DNA from: Tupaia tana
Lineage: Eukaryota; Chordata; Mammalia; Scandentia; Tupaiidae
Length of the DNA stretch: 64,000 nt
NCBI GenBank assembly: GCA_026018925.1
Contig: JAKSZU010000004.1
Location: 10,742,517 to 10,806,516 of the forward strand
Direction of reading: 5' to 3'
Below the pieces are notes generated by a model. The model saw only the letters and a program-made list of their open reading frames with translations. It did no database searches and was not told where the DNA came from. The first letter of the stretch is position 1, and every line of letters starts with the position of its first letter. A program made the translations under genes and the position numbers. Positions 1 to 10,635 of this stretch are shown in pieces.

Positions 1-66
1 TGGGGCTCAAACCGTGCAGTTGCCCATGTGGGATCAGCCGCTTTACCCTGCTACACCACTGGCCCC
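1..66 (-). mobile_element. old tRNA-SINE, head only
   Basis: Reverse complement reads GGGGCCAGTGGTGTAG then GGATCCCACATGGGCAACT and a GGTTTGAGCCCC B box. The body lies before base 1. Confidence 0.6.
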
Positions 67-179
67 ATTTGGGGAATTTTCAATTGTGGTGTATTTAGCA
101 TTTTCCTCTGTCTTCTCCATTTCCTGGAAATGGATGGTTTGATCCTTACACTGAACTAGATTCAGGTCAGTTTTCTGGC

Positions 180-290
180 CCCACCACTTCACGGGGGCGG
201 GCTCCCGCTAGTAGGCGTAGTGCTTGCTGGTCTGTGCTCGGCGCCGTGGGCAGCTCGGCGCCGTGGACTGCTCGGCGCCCGGTTCAGCCA
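180..290. repeat. short imperfect GC-rich tandem repeat
   Basis: GCTCGGCGCC recurs three times at about 17-bp spacing (235-283). Confidence 0.5.
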
Positions 291-614
291 TTCGTTATGG
301 GTAGCAGAACGGTGGTGGTCATTCGTTAGCTGAAACTTCTCTGTAAAGAGAAATTTCTCACCTGCTCTTTGGTTACCCAGCAATTGGTTTGTACAGAAAA
401 GGCAGGATAGGTGTCTCATTTGTTCCTTTATTTGTCAGCTTTCAAAATAACAAGTTGACTGCACAGTGTTTTCAGTTGTGAGATTTCTCTGAAAAACCTA
501 GAGCACTAGTTTCACTCAAGGAACCAGGGGCCTGGCAGCAGGCACTTGCAGCTGAGTGGCACTGCCACGTGGGGTGGTCCACGTGCTCTCCTGCCCCCCT
601 GCACATCCCCTTTG

Positions 615-688
615 CCGGGCCTCCAACCACGTAGTCAGCCATGTGGGATCCAGTCGCCTTAATCTCCATGCCATCTGCTGGTCCCAAA
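615..688 (-). mobile_element. old tRNA-SINE, head fragment
   Basis: Reads backward as GGGACCAGCAGATGGCATGG then GGATCCCACATGGCTGACTA. The body is missing or unrecognisable. Confidence 0.6.
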
Positions 689-1224
689 CTCCTCACTTTA
701 ATGAAAATAGTTAATCATTTGAAAACTACCTGCTTTCTTGTTGATTAAGTGTTTTAAACATCTAGAATACTTGGGCTTGTCATTTTATTTAAATAACTTT
801 ATTTCCTTGTCTCTCTTTTTGGGGTTTGATGTTTCTGCAGTTTGGCCAAGACAGAAGGTGTGCCCTCTATGCCAGCCCTCCTCGTTCCTGCGTATCCCAG
901 TTCTTCAAGGCCAGGCACGCTTGGGCCATCAGCTGCCACCCTAGGGCTGTGCTCGCCAGTTCTGTCAGTGCAGGGGCACTCGCCACAGCCCTGCGAGACC
1001 CACACTCTTATCCCCTTCCACTGTCAGAGAGACTGAAGTTCACGTGCTTGTTTTGTAGGCTACAGGACAGGTAACTGGCAGGGCTTACACCCGAACAGCT
1101 CCCAAACTCTGCGTCTGCCTGCTGTCCCATGCTGGATTTTTCTCCTGCTGGTGTACATCAGGAGGACGTAATTACAGCCTTGACTTTTTGCTTAGTGTTG
1201 TGACAGACCCCAGGCTAAAACTTT

Positions 1225-1385
1225 CCACGCGGTTATCTTCTTTAACCCTACAACCCTCGGAGCTAGGTCCTGTTATTCATACCTTTTTACTGATAAACTG
1301 AGGCCCAGAAGCTGTATCTGGGATACACATACAGTAAGTAGTAAAGGCAGGAATTGAACTCATGTCTGTCTGACTTTTGAGTGAT
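1225..1385 (-). repeat. MIR fragment
   Basis: Reads as the familiar MIR 3' half in reverse: ACTGATAAACTGAGGCCCAG, then a stretch like 'agtaagtggcaggaattgaactcatgtctgtctgac'. Confidence 0.7.
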
Positions 1386-1867
1386 GTCATCATTTCACAT
1401 TGTCGCTGTGTAATCTGGTTAGAGAGGCAGAAGTGAATATGTACGTGAGACACCCAGTCGCACAGCTGCCGTGTGGGAAGTTGAGCGGGGTGGCTGGTGC
1501 AGACGCTGGGCTCATTCTGGGTAGAGAGAGCTGTCACTTGTTGAAGGCTCCCATTTATTCTGCTACCTGCCCAGTGTCGTTGGTAGTGATGTCCCCGGTA
1601 AGTCGAGGCACAGCTGAAATTCAATACAGGTTCCTGTGACTTTTTTCAGAGGATAAAAGGGGTGCACGTGAGTAGCTCAGTGGGTTTTACAGCGCAGACA
1701 TGTTAGTGTGGTCTACAGCCATTACCAGAAGCTGCACGTTGCCAGCACCGTGACGTGGTGTGCCCCTTCCTGACACACACCCCTCCCACAAGGATCACCA
1801 CCAAAGCTCTGTGGGTTGTTGGTTTTATGGCCATGTCATGTCGTGGGTACAAGCAAGGGCTTGGTAA

Positions 1868-2035
1868 AGTTGGGGCCTGGTGCCAGCCCTGCTGTTCCTG
1901 GCTGTGTGAGATTGGGCAACTTAGCCTGGGAATTTCATCAGTAAAATGCAAATAAAGACAGTTCCTACCTCATGGATTTTTTATGTATCATGCATACTAA
2001 ATATTGTAAATCAGTGTGTGGGAAATGCTTGCATG
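1868..2035 (+). repeat. MIR fragment
   Basis: Contains GGCTGTGTGAGATTGGGCAA, then CATCAGTAAAATG and CTACCTCATGG, the MIR core in sense direction. Confidence 0.7.
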
Positions 2036-2084
2036 TTACACCTGCCTAGAGCCTGCAGGCATTGGTTTGATTCCTCGGAGGAAA

Positions 2085-2335
2085 AGTGATAGTAGGGGAG
2101 GTGTTTTTAAAAATGTGGTCAAAGGCGCGTGCACTCACCAGAGGGAGGCAGAAAGAGAGAGGTAAAGTGAGAAAGCCCCCGTAGGGTGGGCCATGCCACA
2201 GTGCTTTCTCATTCCTCCTTTTGGGGTTTGGGGCATGCACGCACACCAGCCCACTGTGTTTCTTAAGCTGCCAGGTCTAGGACTTGGCCCACAGTTCGCC
2301 ATGTGGGATCCAGCTACCTTCACCACCACAGTCCA
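2085..2335 (-). mobile_element. old tRNA-SINE (L-like)
   Basis: Body relics (GCGCGTGCACTCACCAGAG, GTGAGAAAGCCCCC, GGCATGCACGCACACC) followed by a decayed head with CGCCATGTGGGATCCAG. Confidence 0.6.
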
Positions 2336-2344
2336 ACCCAACTG

Positions 2345-2567
2345 AGATTTTGTTTTGTTTATAGGTTTTTGCCATAGGACACATGTGCTCACTGGGGGGG
2401 GGGGGGGGGGGTGGTGAGAAATTATCCCTCTCCATTCTCCTCTGAGGGTTTTAGACATGCACACGGACGCACCCAGCATGGTTTTCAATCTGCCAAGTCC
2501 AAGACTTGAACCATGATCAGCCACTGGGAGTCCAGAACCTTAACCACTATGCCACCTGCTGGCCCCT
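2345..2567 (-). mobile_element. old tRNA-SINE L, with G19 run
   Basis: TTTTTGCCATAGGACACATG to ACCTGCTGGCCCC. The usual CCCCCC in the body has become an uninterrupted G run at 2394-2412 on this strand. Confidence 0.75.
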
Positions 2568-2677
2568 CCCCTCCTGAGATTTTTGGCATGCATTCAAGCC
2601 ACCAAGTCCAGGATCTGAACCATGGTCGGCCATGTGGCAATCCAGCACTTTAGCCACCATGCCACCTGCTGGCCCTG
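2568..2677 (-). mobile_element. old tRNA-SINE, 3'-truncated
   Basis: Begins inside the body (GATTTTTGGCATGCATTC) and has a full head ending ACCTGCTGGCCC, abutting the previous copy head to tail. Confidence 0.7.
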
Positions 2678-2725
2678 AGGAAGTTTTTTGATGGGAGTGA
2701 CACGCTCAGGTTTTGGCTACAGAGA

Positions 2726-2753
2726 AGGGTAGGGCTTAGGGCTTAGGGCTTAG
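2726..2753 (+). repeat. (GGGCTTA)3 tandem heptamer
   Basis: Three and a half units of a telomere-like but non-canonical heptamer; too short to be a telomere relic by itself. Confidence 0.6.
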
Positions 2754-2928
2754 GCCAGTGGGGAGAGGGAGAAGGCATTCCCCCATAGAGTGGAGCCGAA
2801 GCGCAGATTCTGAGAGAGGCATTTAGGTCACACACGTAGGACCCATGCACAAGAGCAGCTTGTCAGCACTGGTGCAGGGCATATGCAAGTAAGTTTGGAA
2901 AGCCTGAGAAGTATAAATTTACCTTGTG

Positions 2929-3186
2929 GGGGCCAGCAAATGGTGTAATGGTTCATGGCTAGGCTCCCATGTAGTCGACCATGGTTCAGATCCTGGACCC
3001 AGCAGCTTAAATTCATGCTGGGCATGTGTGTGTGTGTACCCAAAATCCTGAGAGGAGAATGGAAGAGAAGGGACTGCAGCGTGGCCATCCCCTGGGGGGT
3101 GATTTTTCGCTTTCTGTCTCTGTCTCTCTGGCAAGCACATGCACCCTATAGCAAAATCTCTCTTAAAAAAAAGAGAGAGAGAAAGA
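2929..3186 (+). mobile_element. tRNA-SINE L
   Basis: GGGGCCAGCAAATGGTGTAA head, GGTTCAGATCC B box, body ending CACCCTATAGCAAAATCTCTC and an A/GA tail. Confidence 0.85.
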
Positions 3187-3502
3187 AAATGTTCATTGTT
3201 GTGGGTACTAAGTGCCAGACCAGAACAAGATATGTGGGCTTCTCCCCTATCTCACTGGGGAGATGTCGCAACCTTGTAAGTCTGTGTGTGTGTGCGCGCA
3301 CAGGTGTGTGTACAAATACATGTGTGTCGGGATGTGGAAGCACATCCACAGTGTCGTGGCTGGGTGTGCAGGAGCATTGGAGGTGGGAGTGGGAAACTCT
3401 GAGGCAGAAAGATGATTGTAAGGTGAGAAAACAGGTGGGTTGGGGATTAAATTGTATCCTAAGAGCTGATAGTTTTATTTATCTGTGTATGTGTGTGTGT
3501 GT

Positions 3503-3717
3503 TTGCTATAAGGTGTGTGCAGTCACCAGAGACAGAAAGAAACCCCACGCAGGGGGAATGGCCACACGGCAGTCCCTGTTCTCCCCCTGGTATTTGGGCA
3601 CGCATGCACACACACGTGCCTGGCATGTTTTCAAGCCACTGGATCCAGGACTCAGACTGCTCAGTTGGCCATGTGGGATCCAGCTGCTCCAACCACCACG
3701 CACCCTGCTGCCTCCCC
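3503..3717 (-). mobile_element. old tRNA-SINE L
   Basis: TTTGCTATAAGGTGTGTGCA at its 3' end, then GGCACGCATGCACACACACG, head with GTTGGCCATGTGGGATCCAG. Confidence 0.75.
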
Positions 3718-3744
3718 TTTTATTAAGCTTTGTGTGTGTGTGTT

Positions 3745-3862
3745 TTAAACATTTATTTATTCATTTATTTGTGATTTTCAAGCCACCAGGTCGGAGCTCA
3801 AACCAGGAAGCTGGCTGTGTGGGAATCCAGTGCCTTAACCGCCGTGCCACCTGCTGGCTGAC
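3745..3862 (-). mobile_element. old tRNA-SINE, body mostly lost
   Basis: A-tail (ATTTATTTATTCATTTATTT in reverse sense) joined to GATTTTCAAGCCACCAGG and a full head. Confidence 0.7.
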
Positions 3863-3877
3863 CCCCCTTTGTCTCCT

Positions 3878-3990
3878 AGATCCTAAGCGCTATGCTAAAT
3901 GACTTCGCATAGTCTTACCAAATCCCCACAGCGGCCCTGAAAGTAGACGTGGATATCTGTACTCTGCTGATGGGGTGTTGTAACTTAGGG
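3878..3990 (-). repeat. MIR-like fragment
   Basis: CTAAGCGCTATGCTAAATGA and the following pattern 'catagtctt-ccaaatccccacagc-gccct' match the conserved MIR/L2 core in reverse sense. Confidence 0.5.
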
Positions 3991-4064
3991 TGACACCGTG
4001 AATGAGCAGTAGAGCTTGTTTCCAACTCACACCTACACTGCGAAACCCAGTCTCTCGCCTGTGC

Positions 4065-4205
4065 CCCAGGGCTTCACAAACTGCATTAGCATCCCAAGGC
4101 AGTACCTGTGGCCTGTCAGTTATAGACTGGGGATGGGCCGAGCATTGGTATTTTAAACAAATACACCAGAGGAGCGCGGCACGGACTGGTGTTTGAGGGC
4201 CGCCA
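4065..4205 (+). repeat. MER5A-like DNA transposon relic
   Basis: GGGCTTCACAAACTGCATTA, GCATTGGTATTTTAAACAAA and GGTGTTTGAGGGCCGCC resemble the hAT-Charlie element MER5A. Confidence 0.5.
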
Positions 4206-4284
4206 TGCTCACCGTGCTGCCCCCAGTGACTAGCCCTTCCCACCTACGCTCCTCAGTTTCTTCCCTGCAGGGTTCTCAGGGGTG

Positions 4285-4420
4285 ATGAGCCTGTGGGGGG
4301 TGATTTCTCACTTTCTGTGTCTCTGGCTCTCTGGCTCTCTCTCTGTCTCTGTCCTGATGGGATGGAGAAATAGAGGAGAAGGGATTGCAACATGACTGCA
4401 CCCAGGATTCTTGGGGCAGG
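4285..4420. mobile_element. rearranged old SINE body pieces
   Basis: GGGGGGTGATTTCTCACTTT followed by CTCT repeats, then AGAGGAGAAGGGATTGCAAC, so two body parts in the wrong order. Confidence 0.4.
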
Positions 4421-4559
4421 AGGGGATGCAGAGGCTTGACCCCCTTCCGGTGGTATCAGAGTATGCATTTTAACAGCACTGCCCAGTTGACTTATTGCCT
4501 GAGATGCGTAGCACTAAAGCGTAAGTTTGAAGTGAGGAGACTTTGATAAAGTCATGTCA

Positions 4560-4690
4560 CCAGGCGTCTGGTAGCCTGATGGTTAAGGTTGCTGGATCCC
4601 AAATGGCCAATCCCGTGGTTCAAGTACTGGACCTGTGGGCTTGAAAACCACATTGGGCACTTGCCCTAAATATTTAAGATTGAGAAATGA
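4560..4690 (+). mobile_element. old tRNA-SINE, head plus short body
   Basis: GGCGTCTGGTAGCCTGATGG, GGTTCAAGTACTGGACC and GGCTTGAAAACCACATTGGG; truncated at 4690 where the next copy starts. Confidence 0.6.
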
Positions 4691-4940
4691 AGGGACCAGC
4701 AGATGGCATAATGGTTATGTCGCTGAATTGCCACATAGGCAACTGTGGTTCGAGTCCCAGACCCAGCAACTTACAATTCATGCCGGGCATGTGTGCATGC
4801 ATGTCCAAGATCCCAAGAGAATGGAGGAGAAAGGATTGCAGCATGGCCATCCCCCCAGGGGGTGATTTCTCACTTTCTGTGTCTCTGTCTGTCTCTGTGG
4901 CAAGCGCATGAGCCCTATACCAAAAATCTCTCAAAACAAA
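4691..4940 (+). mobile_element. tRNA-SINE L
   Basis: Full head with GGTTCGAGTCCCAGACC, and body ending GCCCTATACCAAAAATCTCTC then AAAACAAA. Confidence 0.88.
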
Positions 4941-5063
4941 GTGAGAAGTGGAGGAGGAGAAGGGATTGTGGCGTGACTGTTCCCATTTGAGTACCTTCTC
5001 TCTTTCTCTGTCTCCCTGGTGAACACATGTGCCCTCTGACAAAAACTTTTTTTAATTCTTTTT
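4941..5063 (+). mobile_element. 5'-truncated old SINE body
   Basis: Starts inside the body (GGAGGAGAAGGGATTGTGGC) and ends ACACATGTGCCCTCTGACAA. Confidence 0.65.
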
Positions 5064-5065
5064 TG

Positions 5066-5253
5066 GGGCCAGCAGGTGGCATGGTGGTTAGGGGCACTCG
5101 ACTCCCACATGGCTGACCTTGGTTCCGAGTCCTGGACCTGGTGACTTACTTTCTCACTTTCCTTCTCTCTCTCTCTCTTTCTCTCACTCTTACTCTGTTC
5201 CTCTCTGGTCAAATTAAAATAAAAATTGTTTTTTTGTTTTTTTTTTTTTTTTT
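5066..5253 (+). mobile_element. tRNA-SINE S
   Basis: GGGGCCAGCAGGTGGCATGG head, CT-rich middle, TCTGGTCAAATTAAAATAAA tail, then a T-rich stretch. Confidence 0.85.
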
Positions 5254-5407
5254 AAATTTGACCAGTTGGGCCCTGTGCTAACAGCTCTTCTCTGTGGTGT
5301 CTTGGTCAGCCTTTTCCCTCTAGCAAGCCTGATCTCCAGATTATTCATTCAAGTGAATTACAGCCGAGGAGAAAGGCTGGCAGAAAGCCCCGTTCTCGAG
5401 GTGTGAG

Positions 5408-5898
5408 GCCATGGCCCCAGCCTGTAAGGGCTCCACTGCAGAGCCCTGACCTTCACCGGCTTCCACGGCCCCAGCCTGTAAGGTCTCCACTGCAGAGCCC
5501 TGACCTTCACCGGCTTCCACGGCACCAGCCTGTAAGGTCTCCACTGCAGAGCCCTGACTTTCACCGGCTTCCACGGCACCAGCCTGTAAGGTCTCCACTG
5601 CAGAGCCCTGACCTTCACTGGCTTCCACGGCCTCAGCCTGTAAGGTCTACACTGCAGAGCCCTGACCTTCACCGGCTTCCACGGCCCCAGCCTGTAAGGT
5701 CTCCACTGCAGAGCCCTGACCTTCACTGGCTTCCACGGCCTCAGCCTGTAAGGTCTCCACTGCAGAGCCCTGACCTTCACCGGCTTCCACGGCACCAGCC
5801 TGTAAGGTCTCCACTGCAGAGCCCTGACCTTCACTGGCTTCCACGGCCTCAGCCTGTAAGGGCTCCATTGCAGAGCCCTGACCTTCACTGGCTTTCCA
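5408..5898. repeat. 54-bp minisatellite, nine units
   Basis: Units start at 5421, 5475, 5529, 5583, 5637, 5691, 5745, 5799 and 5853, each opening CCTGTAAGG. Neighbouring units differ at a few bases (CACCGG or CACTGG; GGCCCC, GGCACC or GGCCTC). As 54 is divisible by three, frames stay open on both strands as 18-residue repeats. It sits in AK2 intron 1, so I read these as chance frames. Confidence 0.95.
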
Positions 5899-6018
5899 GA
5901 CTGTAGTTTTCAGCCCCTCATCTGGGCCCCATTTTGCTATAAAACTATTTCTTTGCCTCAACTGAATCAATCAGTCCATGAGTCAAAAGCAGAGTTTCCT
6001 GCATCGAGCCCTAGCTAT

Positions 6019-6084
6019 TAGGTTGTCATAAAAGTCATGACATTATTTTTTCTATCCAAAAATGCATTATGACTTTTCCAACCA
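6019..6084. mobile_element. mariner-like MITE (66 bp)
   Basis: Ends are imperfect inverted repeats: TAGGTTGTCATAAAAGTCAT at the left and, reading the other strand from the right, TGGTTGGAAAAGTCATAATG. Size and shape recall the human MADE1 element. Confidence 0.5.
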
Positions 6085-6306
6085 CGTGGTAATTTACCTT
6101 CTATTGCATGGCCTAAGCGTGCAGCTAAGAAAACTCCGAAGGAATGGTTTGAACAAGGATCCAGACAAAGGATCCAAACATACTTATTTTATGAAACAAT
6201 TGAACCAGTAAACTAAGTATTGAACTTCTTGAACTAATCATATTCTCTGTGAATTTTGTGTTCATTTGTGTTACTACGAAACCCGTGTTAAACTGTCCCG
6301 TGTCTC

Positions 6307-6539
6307 GGGACCAGCAGTTAGTGTAATGGCTATGTCACTGGACTCCCACGTAGTCAACCACGGTTCGAGTCCCGGACCCGGTGGCTTAAACTCACGCCGG
6401 GCGCGTGTGCGTGCATGCCCAAGATCCCGAGAGGAGAATGGAGAAGGGATTGTGGCGTGGCCATCCCCACTGGGGGGTGATTTCCTGCTCTCTGTCTCTC
6501 TGTCTGTCTGGCGAGCGCACGCGCCCTATAGCAAAAACC

Positions 6540-6570
<31 letters not shown>
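6307..6570 (+). mobile_element. tRNA-SINE L, young
   Basis: Complete with about 28 A residues in the tail. TSD of 17 bp with one mismatch at 6290-6306 and 6571-6587. Confidence 0.95.
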
Positions 6571-6575
<5 letters not shown>

Positions 6576-6976
6576 ATCCCGTGTCTCTTCCTGTTCTAAT
6601 TCTGGGTCCTGACTACGGTCCACCAGGCCGTGAGCTCTTAGAGAACGGGCTTGGTTTCTCCTGTCTATTTCCCTGTCTCCCAGCTGGGTTCTTGGAAGAG
6701 GCACCAGTAGATGTTTCCTGTGTATGAGCGGGCAGGAGTGATGGTAGCAGGTATATGATGTGCGTGCTATGTATGTAAAACGCGTGTGTGTACACATAGC
6801 TGTAGTACTTTACCCCTGTTATAGGCATGTAAAACAGGTAAGGAATATAGCATATGTGTATTAAGGAAGCAGGCATTTGCTTAAGTTCATAAAGTCAGTA
6901 AGTGGTAGAATCGGGTTCACACCCAGGCAGTCTAAATGGTCCATTGTAAACCATGTTTTTATCTTCCTCTCCACAG

Positions 6977-7102
6977 GCACCCAGATTGGCTGAAAACTTC
7001 TGTGTCTGTCATTTAGCTACTGGGGACATGCTGAGGGCCATGGTGGCTTCTGGCTCAGAGTTGGGAAAAAAGCTGAAGGCAACTATGGATGCTGGGAAAC
7101 TG
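6977..7102 (+). CDS. AK2: AK2 exon 2 (residues 32-73)
   Basis: 126 bp, phase 0 at both ends, beginning [20 protein letters not shown] and ending GKL. It encodes the helix after the P-loop and most of the AMP-binding (NMP) domain, with Cys42 and the ATGDMLR motif that contacts AMP. The acceptor is CCACAG and the donor GTAGGT. Residues match the human protein throughout as far as I recall. Confidence 0.97.
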
Positions 7103-7244
7103 GTAGGTGTGGTAGGGCTGGTTGATCTTCCTCAGAGCCTGTATTTGCCCTGTCTGATACGGGAGCCACCAGCCACATGGGGCTATTTAGGTTCATTTAA
7201 ATTAAATTAAATCTAATTCATAATTCAGATCCTCAGTCAAGCTA

Positions 7245-7490
7245 GTTTTTATTTTTTTAGTTTTTTAGTTTTTGCTATAGAGTGTGTGCTTCCTATAGAG
7301 AGAGAAGGGATGGGAAGGTGAGAAATCACCTCCCAGGAGGGGTGGCCACGCCACAATCCCTTCTCTACTCTCCTGTCAGGATTTTGCATATGCATGCACA
7401 CCTGCCCAGCATGATTTTCAGGTCGAGGTCTCAAACCGTAAAGTCAGCCATGTGGGAGCCAGTGCCCACCTCCATACCACCTGCTGGCTC
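7245..7490 (-). mobile_element. old tRNA-SINE L in AK2 intron 2
   Basis: TTTTTGCTATAGAGTGTGTG at its 3' end; head ends CCACCTGCTGGCTC. Confidence 0.8.
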
Positions 7491-7794
7491 ACATGGGCCA
7501 TTTAAGTGTTCACCAACCAAGACAGATAAAGAACATTTCTGTCATCACAGAAAGTTTTTCTCAACAGCCCTATGCTAGAGGGTATTTTAACAAACTGGGT
7601 GTTTTAGAGAAGCAAGTTATTTAGTTGTTTATATTTATGGCACTTAATTCATTCACAATTCCCATTTGTTCTCAATTTATTCTTGAGGTTTGTTTGTACT
7701 GATGCATTTTGTAATACACTCAAAATTTTAGGGGCATGATTAGACCAGAACTCAGAGATTTGTTCATGAGAAGACTCAGGAAGTCACAGGAGTG

Positions 7795-8058
7795 TTTTTT
7801 TTTTTTTTTTTTTCCTTCTTCTTCTTTTTTTGGACAGGTTTTTGCTATAGGGCACGTGTGCTCGCCAGACAGACGGAAAGCGAGAAATCACCCCCCCAGG
7901 GGGGATGGCCACGCTGCAATCCCTCCTCCTCCGTCCTCCTCTTGGGATCTTGGGTGCACACACTCCCAGTGTGAGTTTAAGCCACCGGGTCTGGGACTCG
8001 AACCGTGGTCGACTACATGAGAGTCCAGTGACATAGCCATTATGCTAACTGCTGTTCC
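7795..8058 (-). mobile_element. tRNA-SINE L
   Basis: T-run, TTTTTGCTATAGGGCACGTG, full body and head to CTAACTGCTGTTCCC. Confidence 0.9.
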
Positions 8059-8069
8059 CCCCCCCCCCT

Positions 8070-8238
8070 TTTTTTTAGAGTTATTTAACTTTATTTATGT
8101 ATTTACTTTAATTTGACCAGAGAGGGACAGAGCAAGGTGGGTGGGGAGTGAGAAAGCAAACCGCCAGGTCCAGGACTCAAACTGTGGTCGGCCATGTGGG
8201 AGTCCAACACCCTTAACCACCACGTCACCTACCGGCCC
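8070..8238 (-). mobile_element. tRNA-SINE S
   Basis: TTTAATTTGACCAGAGAGGG marks the S tail; head ends TCACCTACCGGCCC. Confidence 0.85.
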
Positions 8239-8239
8239 T

Positions 8240-8950
8240 TCTACCTCCTGTTTCTTTTGAGCTTCCCCTTCATATCAGTGAGGCCTTCAGTCAAGCCACA
8301 AAGCTAGGTATTTGGACTTCGGTTCTTGGCAAGATTCTGCAGAGAAGAAGCTGGAATGAGGTGATGAGATTACGTCTGAGGCCTTTACTTCTTTGCGGAG
8401 TTTACACTTTGTCCCCAAGTTCACAGCTGGCCCGAAAAGATAAGAGCTTTAGCTGCCTGATAGGTGGCTTTCACCGTGACACAGGTGGGACCTTTTCTTT
8501 CTGTAAAGTCCCAAGGGGAAAGCCAGTTTTCGAAAGCTGCTAGGGGCCCTGCTTGGGTCCCTCTTTGCGTCCTTGGTCTGACCCAGTTTGCCAGTTCAGT
8601 GATTTCTGTTGCCTTACACCTGGGAGTGAGTGGCCATGTGACCACGGTGACACGTGCAGTCACTAAGCAACACGGAAGCAGAGAGCGCTTTCTGGCTGAC
8701 CCCCCCTTTTCTCGTGTTCTCGGTGAGCTCTGAGCCATATGCCCTCAGTTTTCCTGTGCCATGAGGACAGCTGGTGGCTGACAGGACTCCATTCTAGTGG
8801 CAGCAGCAGCATTCAGGACCAAGACGGAAGTCCCTGTGCAGTGACAGACCCCACCCCTCACCCCCGATGACCAGGTCAGAGGAGAGTCTTTACGCTGACC
8901 ACAGAAATAATCACGACGCTAGACCTTGCACATGGAGCCCGGCCACATTC
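8240..8950 (+). other. AK2 intron 2, unique sequence
   Basis: I see no repeat, RNA or exon in this stretch. Confidence 0.5.
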
Positions 8951-8969
8951 GCTCTGGTTTCTGTTTCTT

Positions 8970-9239
8970 TCTTTTTTTTTTTTTTTTTCTTTTTTTGGAG
9001 AGGTTTTTGCTATAGGGCGTGTGCGCTCGCCAGACAGACAGAGACAGACAGAAAGCGAGAAATCACCCCCCAGGGGGGATGGCCACGCTGCAATCCCTTC
9101 TTCTCTGTCCTCCTCTCGGGATCTTGGGCACGCACGCACACGTGCCCTGCGTGAGTTTAAGCCGCCAGGTCCAGGACTTGAACCGCAGTCGACTACGTGG
9201 GAGTCCAGAGACATAGCCATTACGCTAACTGCTGATCCC
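8970..9239 (-). mobile_element. tRNA-SINE L, young
   Basis: Perfect 15-bp TSD TGGTTTCTGTTTCTT at 8955-8969 and 9240-9254. Its start is only about 140 bp upstream of AK2 exon 3. Confidence 0.95.
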
Positions 9240-9340
9240 TGGTTTCTGTTTCTTAGGGGTCAGAACAACTTAGTCTTTAGCAATCGGGTTAAACACATAC
9301 AAACTTTGACTCTGGAACTGGCCGAATGTCACCTCGCTAG

Positions 9341-9496
<156 letters not shown>

Positions 9497-9521
9497 TAGT
9501 TGATGTGTCACCGTTGCCTGA

Positions 9522-9776
<255 letters not shown>

Positions 9777-9799
9777 TAGTGCTTTTTAAAATCTGATTT

Positions 9800-9984
9800 C
9801 AGGGGCCGGCAGGTAGCATGATGGTTAAGGCCCTGTACTCCCACGTAGCTGGCCATGGTTTGAGTCCCAGACTTTGCAGCGTACTTTTTTTTCACATTCC
9901 CTCTCTCTTTCTCTGTCTCTCTCTGGTCAAGTTAAAAAATAATAATCATAAATAAAATAGGGTTAGGGCTTTCTTTAAAAAAAC
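9800..9984 (+). mobile_element. tRNA-SINE S, close to AK2 exon 4 donor
   Basis: GGGGCCGGCAGGTAGCATGA head, TCTGGTCAAGTTAAAAAATA tail. TSD AAATCTGATTT at 9789-9799 and 9985-9995. Confidence 0.9.
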
Positions 9985-10079
9985 AAATCTGATTTTAGTT
10001 GGAGTTGCCATACTTTGCTGCAGTTTTTATTAATTAGGAAATAGTATCATCTATGTGGAGTTTAGAAAATAGAGGAAGC

Positions 10080-10336
10080 AGGACTAGCAGTTAGTAATGG
10101 CTGTGTCACTGGACTCCCATGTAGTCGATTGTGGTTCAAGCCCAGGCCCGGTGGCTTAAACTCACACTGGGCGCGTGTGCGTGCATGCCCAAGATCCCGA
10201 GAGGAGAATGGAGGAGAAGAGATTGTGGTGTGGCCATCCCCCATGGGGACTGATTTCTCGCCTTCTGTCTCTCTGTCTGTCTGTCTTTCTGGTGAGCACA
10301 CACTCTCTATAGCAAAAACCTCTCAAAACAAAAAAA
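10080..10336 (+). mobile_element. tRNA-SINE L
   Basis: Complete head and body ending CTCTATAGCAAAAACCTCTC; short A-tail. Confidence 0.9.
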
Positions 10337-10369
10337 GAGGAGGAATTTGTTCATAGTAAGCCATCTTGT

Positions 10370-10635
10370 GTTTTTTTTGTTGTTGTTGTTTGTTTTTGAG
10401 ATTTTTTGCTATAGGGCGTGTGCACTCGCTGGAGAGACAGAGGCAGAAAGAGAGAAATCACCCCCCAGGGGGGATGGCCATGCCATAGTCCCTTCTCCTC
10501 CATTCTCCTCTCGGTATCTTGGGCACGCACGCACACGCGCCTGGCGTGAGTTTAAGCCACCGGGTCTGGGACTCGAACCGCGGTCAGCTACATGGGAGTT
10601 CAGCAACATAGCCATTACGCTAACTGCTGGTCCCA
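10370..10635 (-). mobile_element. tRNA-SINE L
   Basis: Full length, TTTTTTGCTATAGGGCGTGT to CTAACTGCTGGTCCC. Confidence 0.92.

Larger units (their letters stand above)
1..6976 (+). other. AK2: AK2 intron 1 (3' portion)
   Basis: Non-coding sequence upstream of the acceptor CCACAG at 6971-6976. It holds SINEs, MIR and MER5A-like fragments, a 54-bp minisatellite and a MITE-like element, listed separately. Between 700 and 1220 and between 1380 and 1860 I see nothing recognisable. Confidence 0.85.

Noticed and set aside
1665..1745. tRNA-like string GAGTAGCTCAGTGGGTTTTACAGCG
   Set aside because: It resembles an A-box but no B box follows at the right distance and no cloverleaf can be drawn; it is not called a tRNA gene or SINE.
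5358..5888. Open frames of 95-176 codons on both strands with 18-residue repeats
   Set aside because: They follow from a 54-bp minisatellite whose length is divisible by three; the place is an AK2 intron and there is no start context or splice support.
6301..6380. SINE heads as functional tRNA genes
   Set aside because: The B box is good but the acceptor stem and anticodon arm do not pair and there is no T-run terminator at the right place; they are tRNA-derived retroposons.
6354..6797. Frames of 100-170 codons recurring at many SINE sites (for instance 6266, 11-12 kb, 25 kb, 27 kb)
   Set aside because: The same residues (such as DSHVVDRGSSPGPGGLNSRRARVRACPRS) recur because they are translations of the same SINE.
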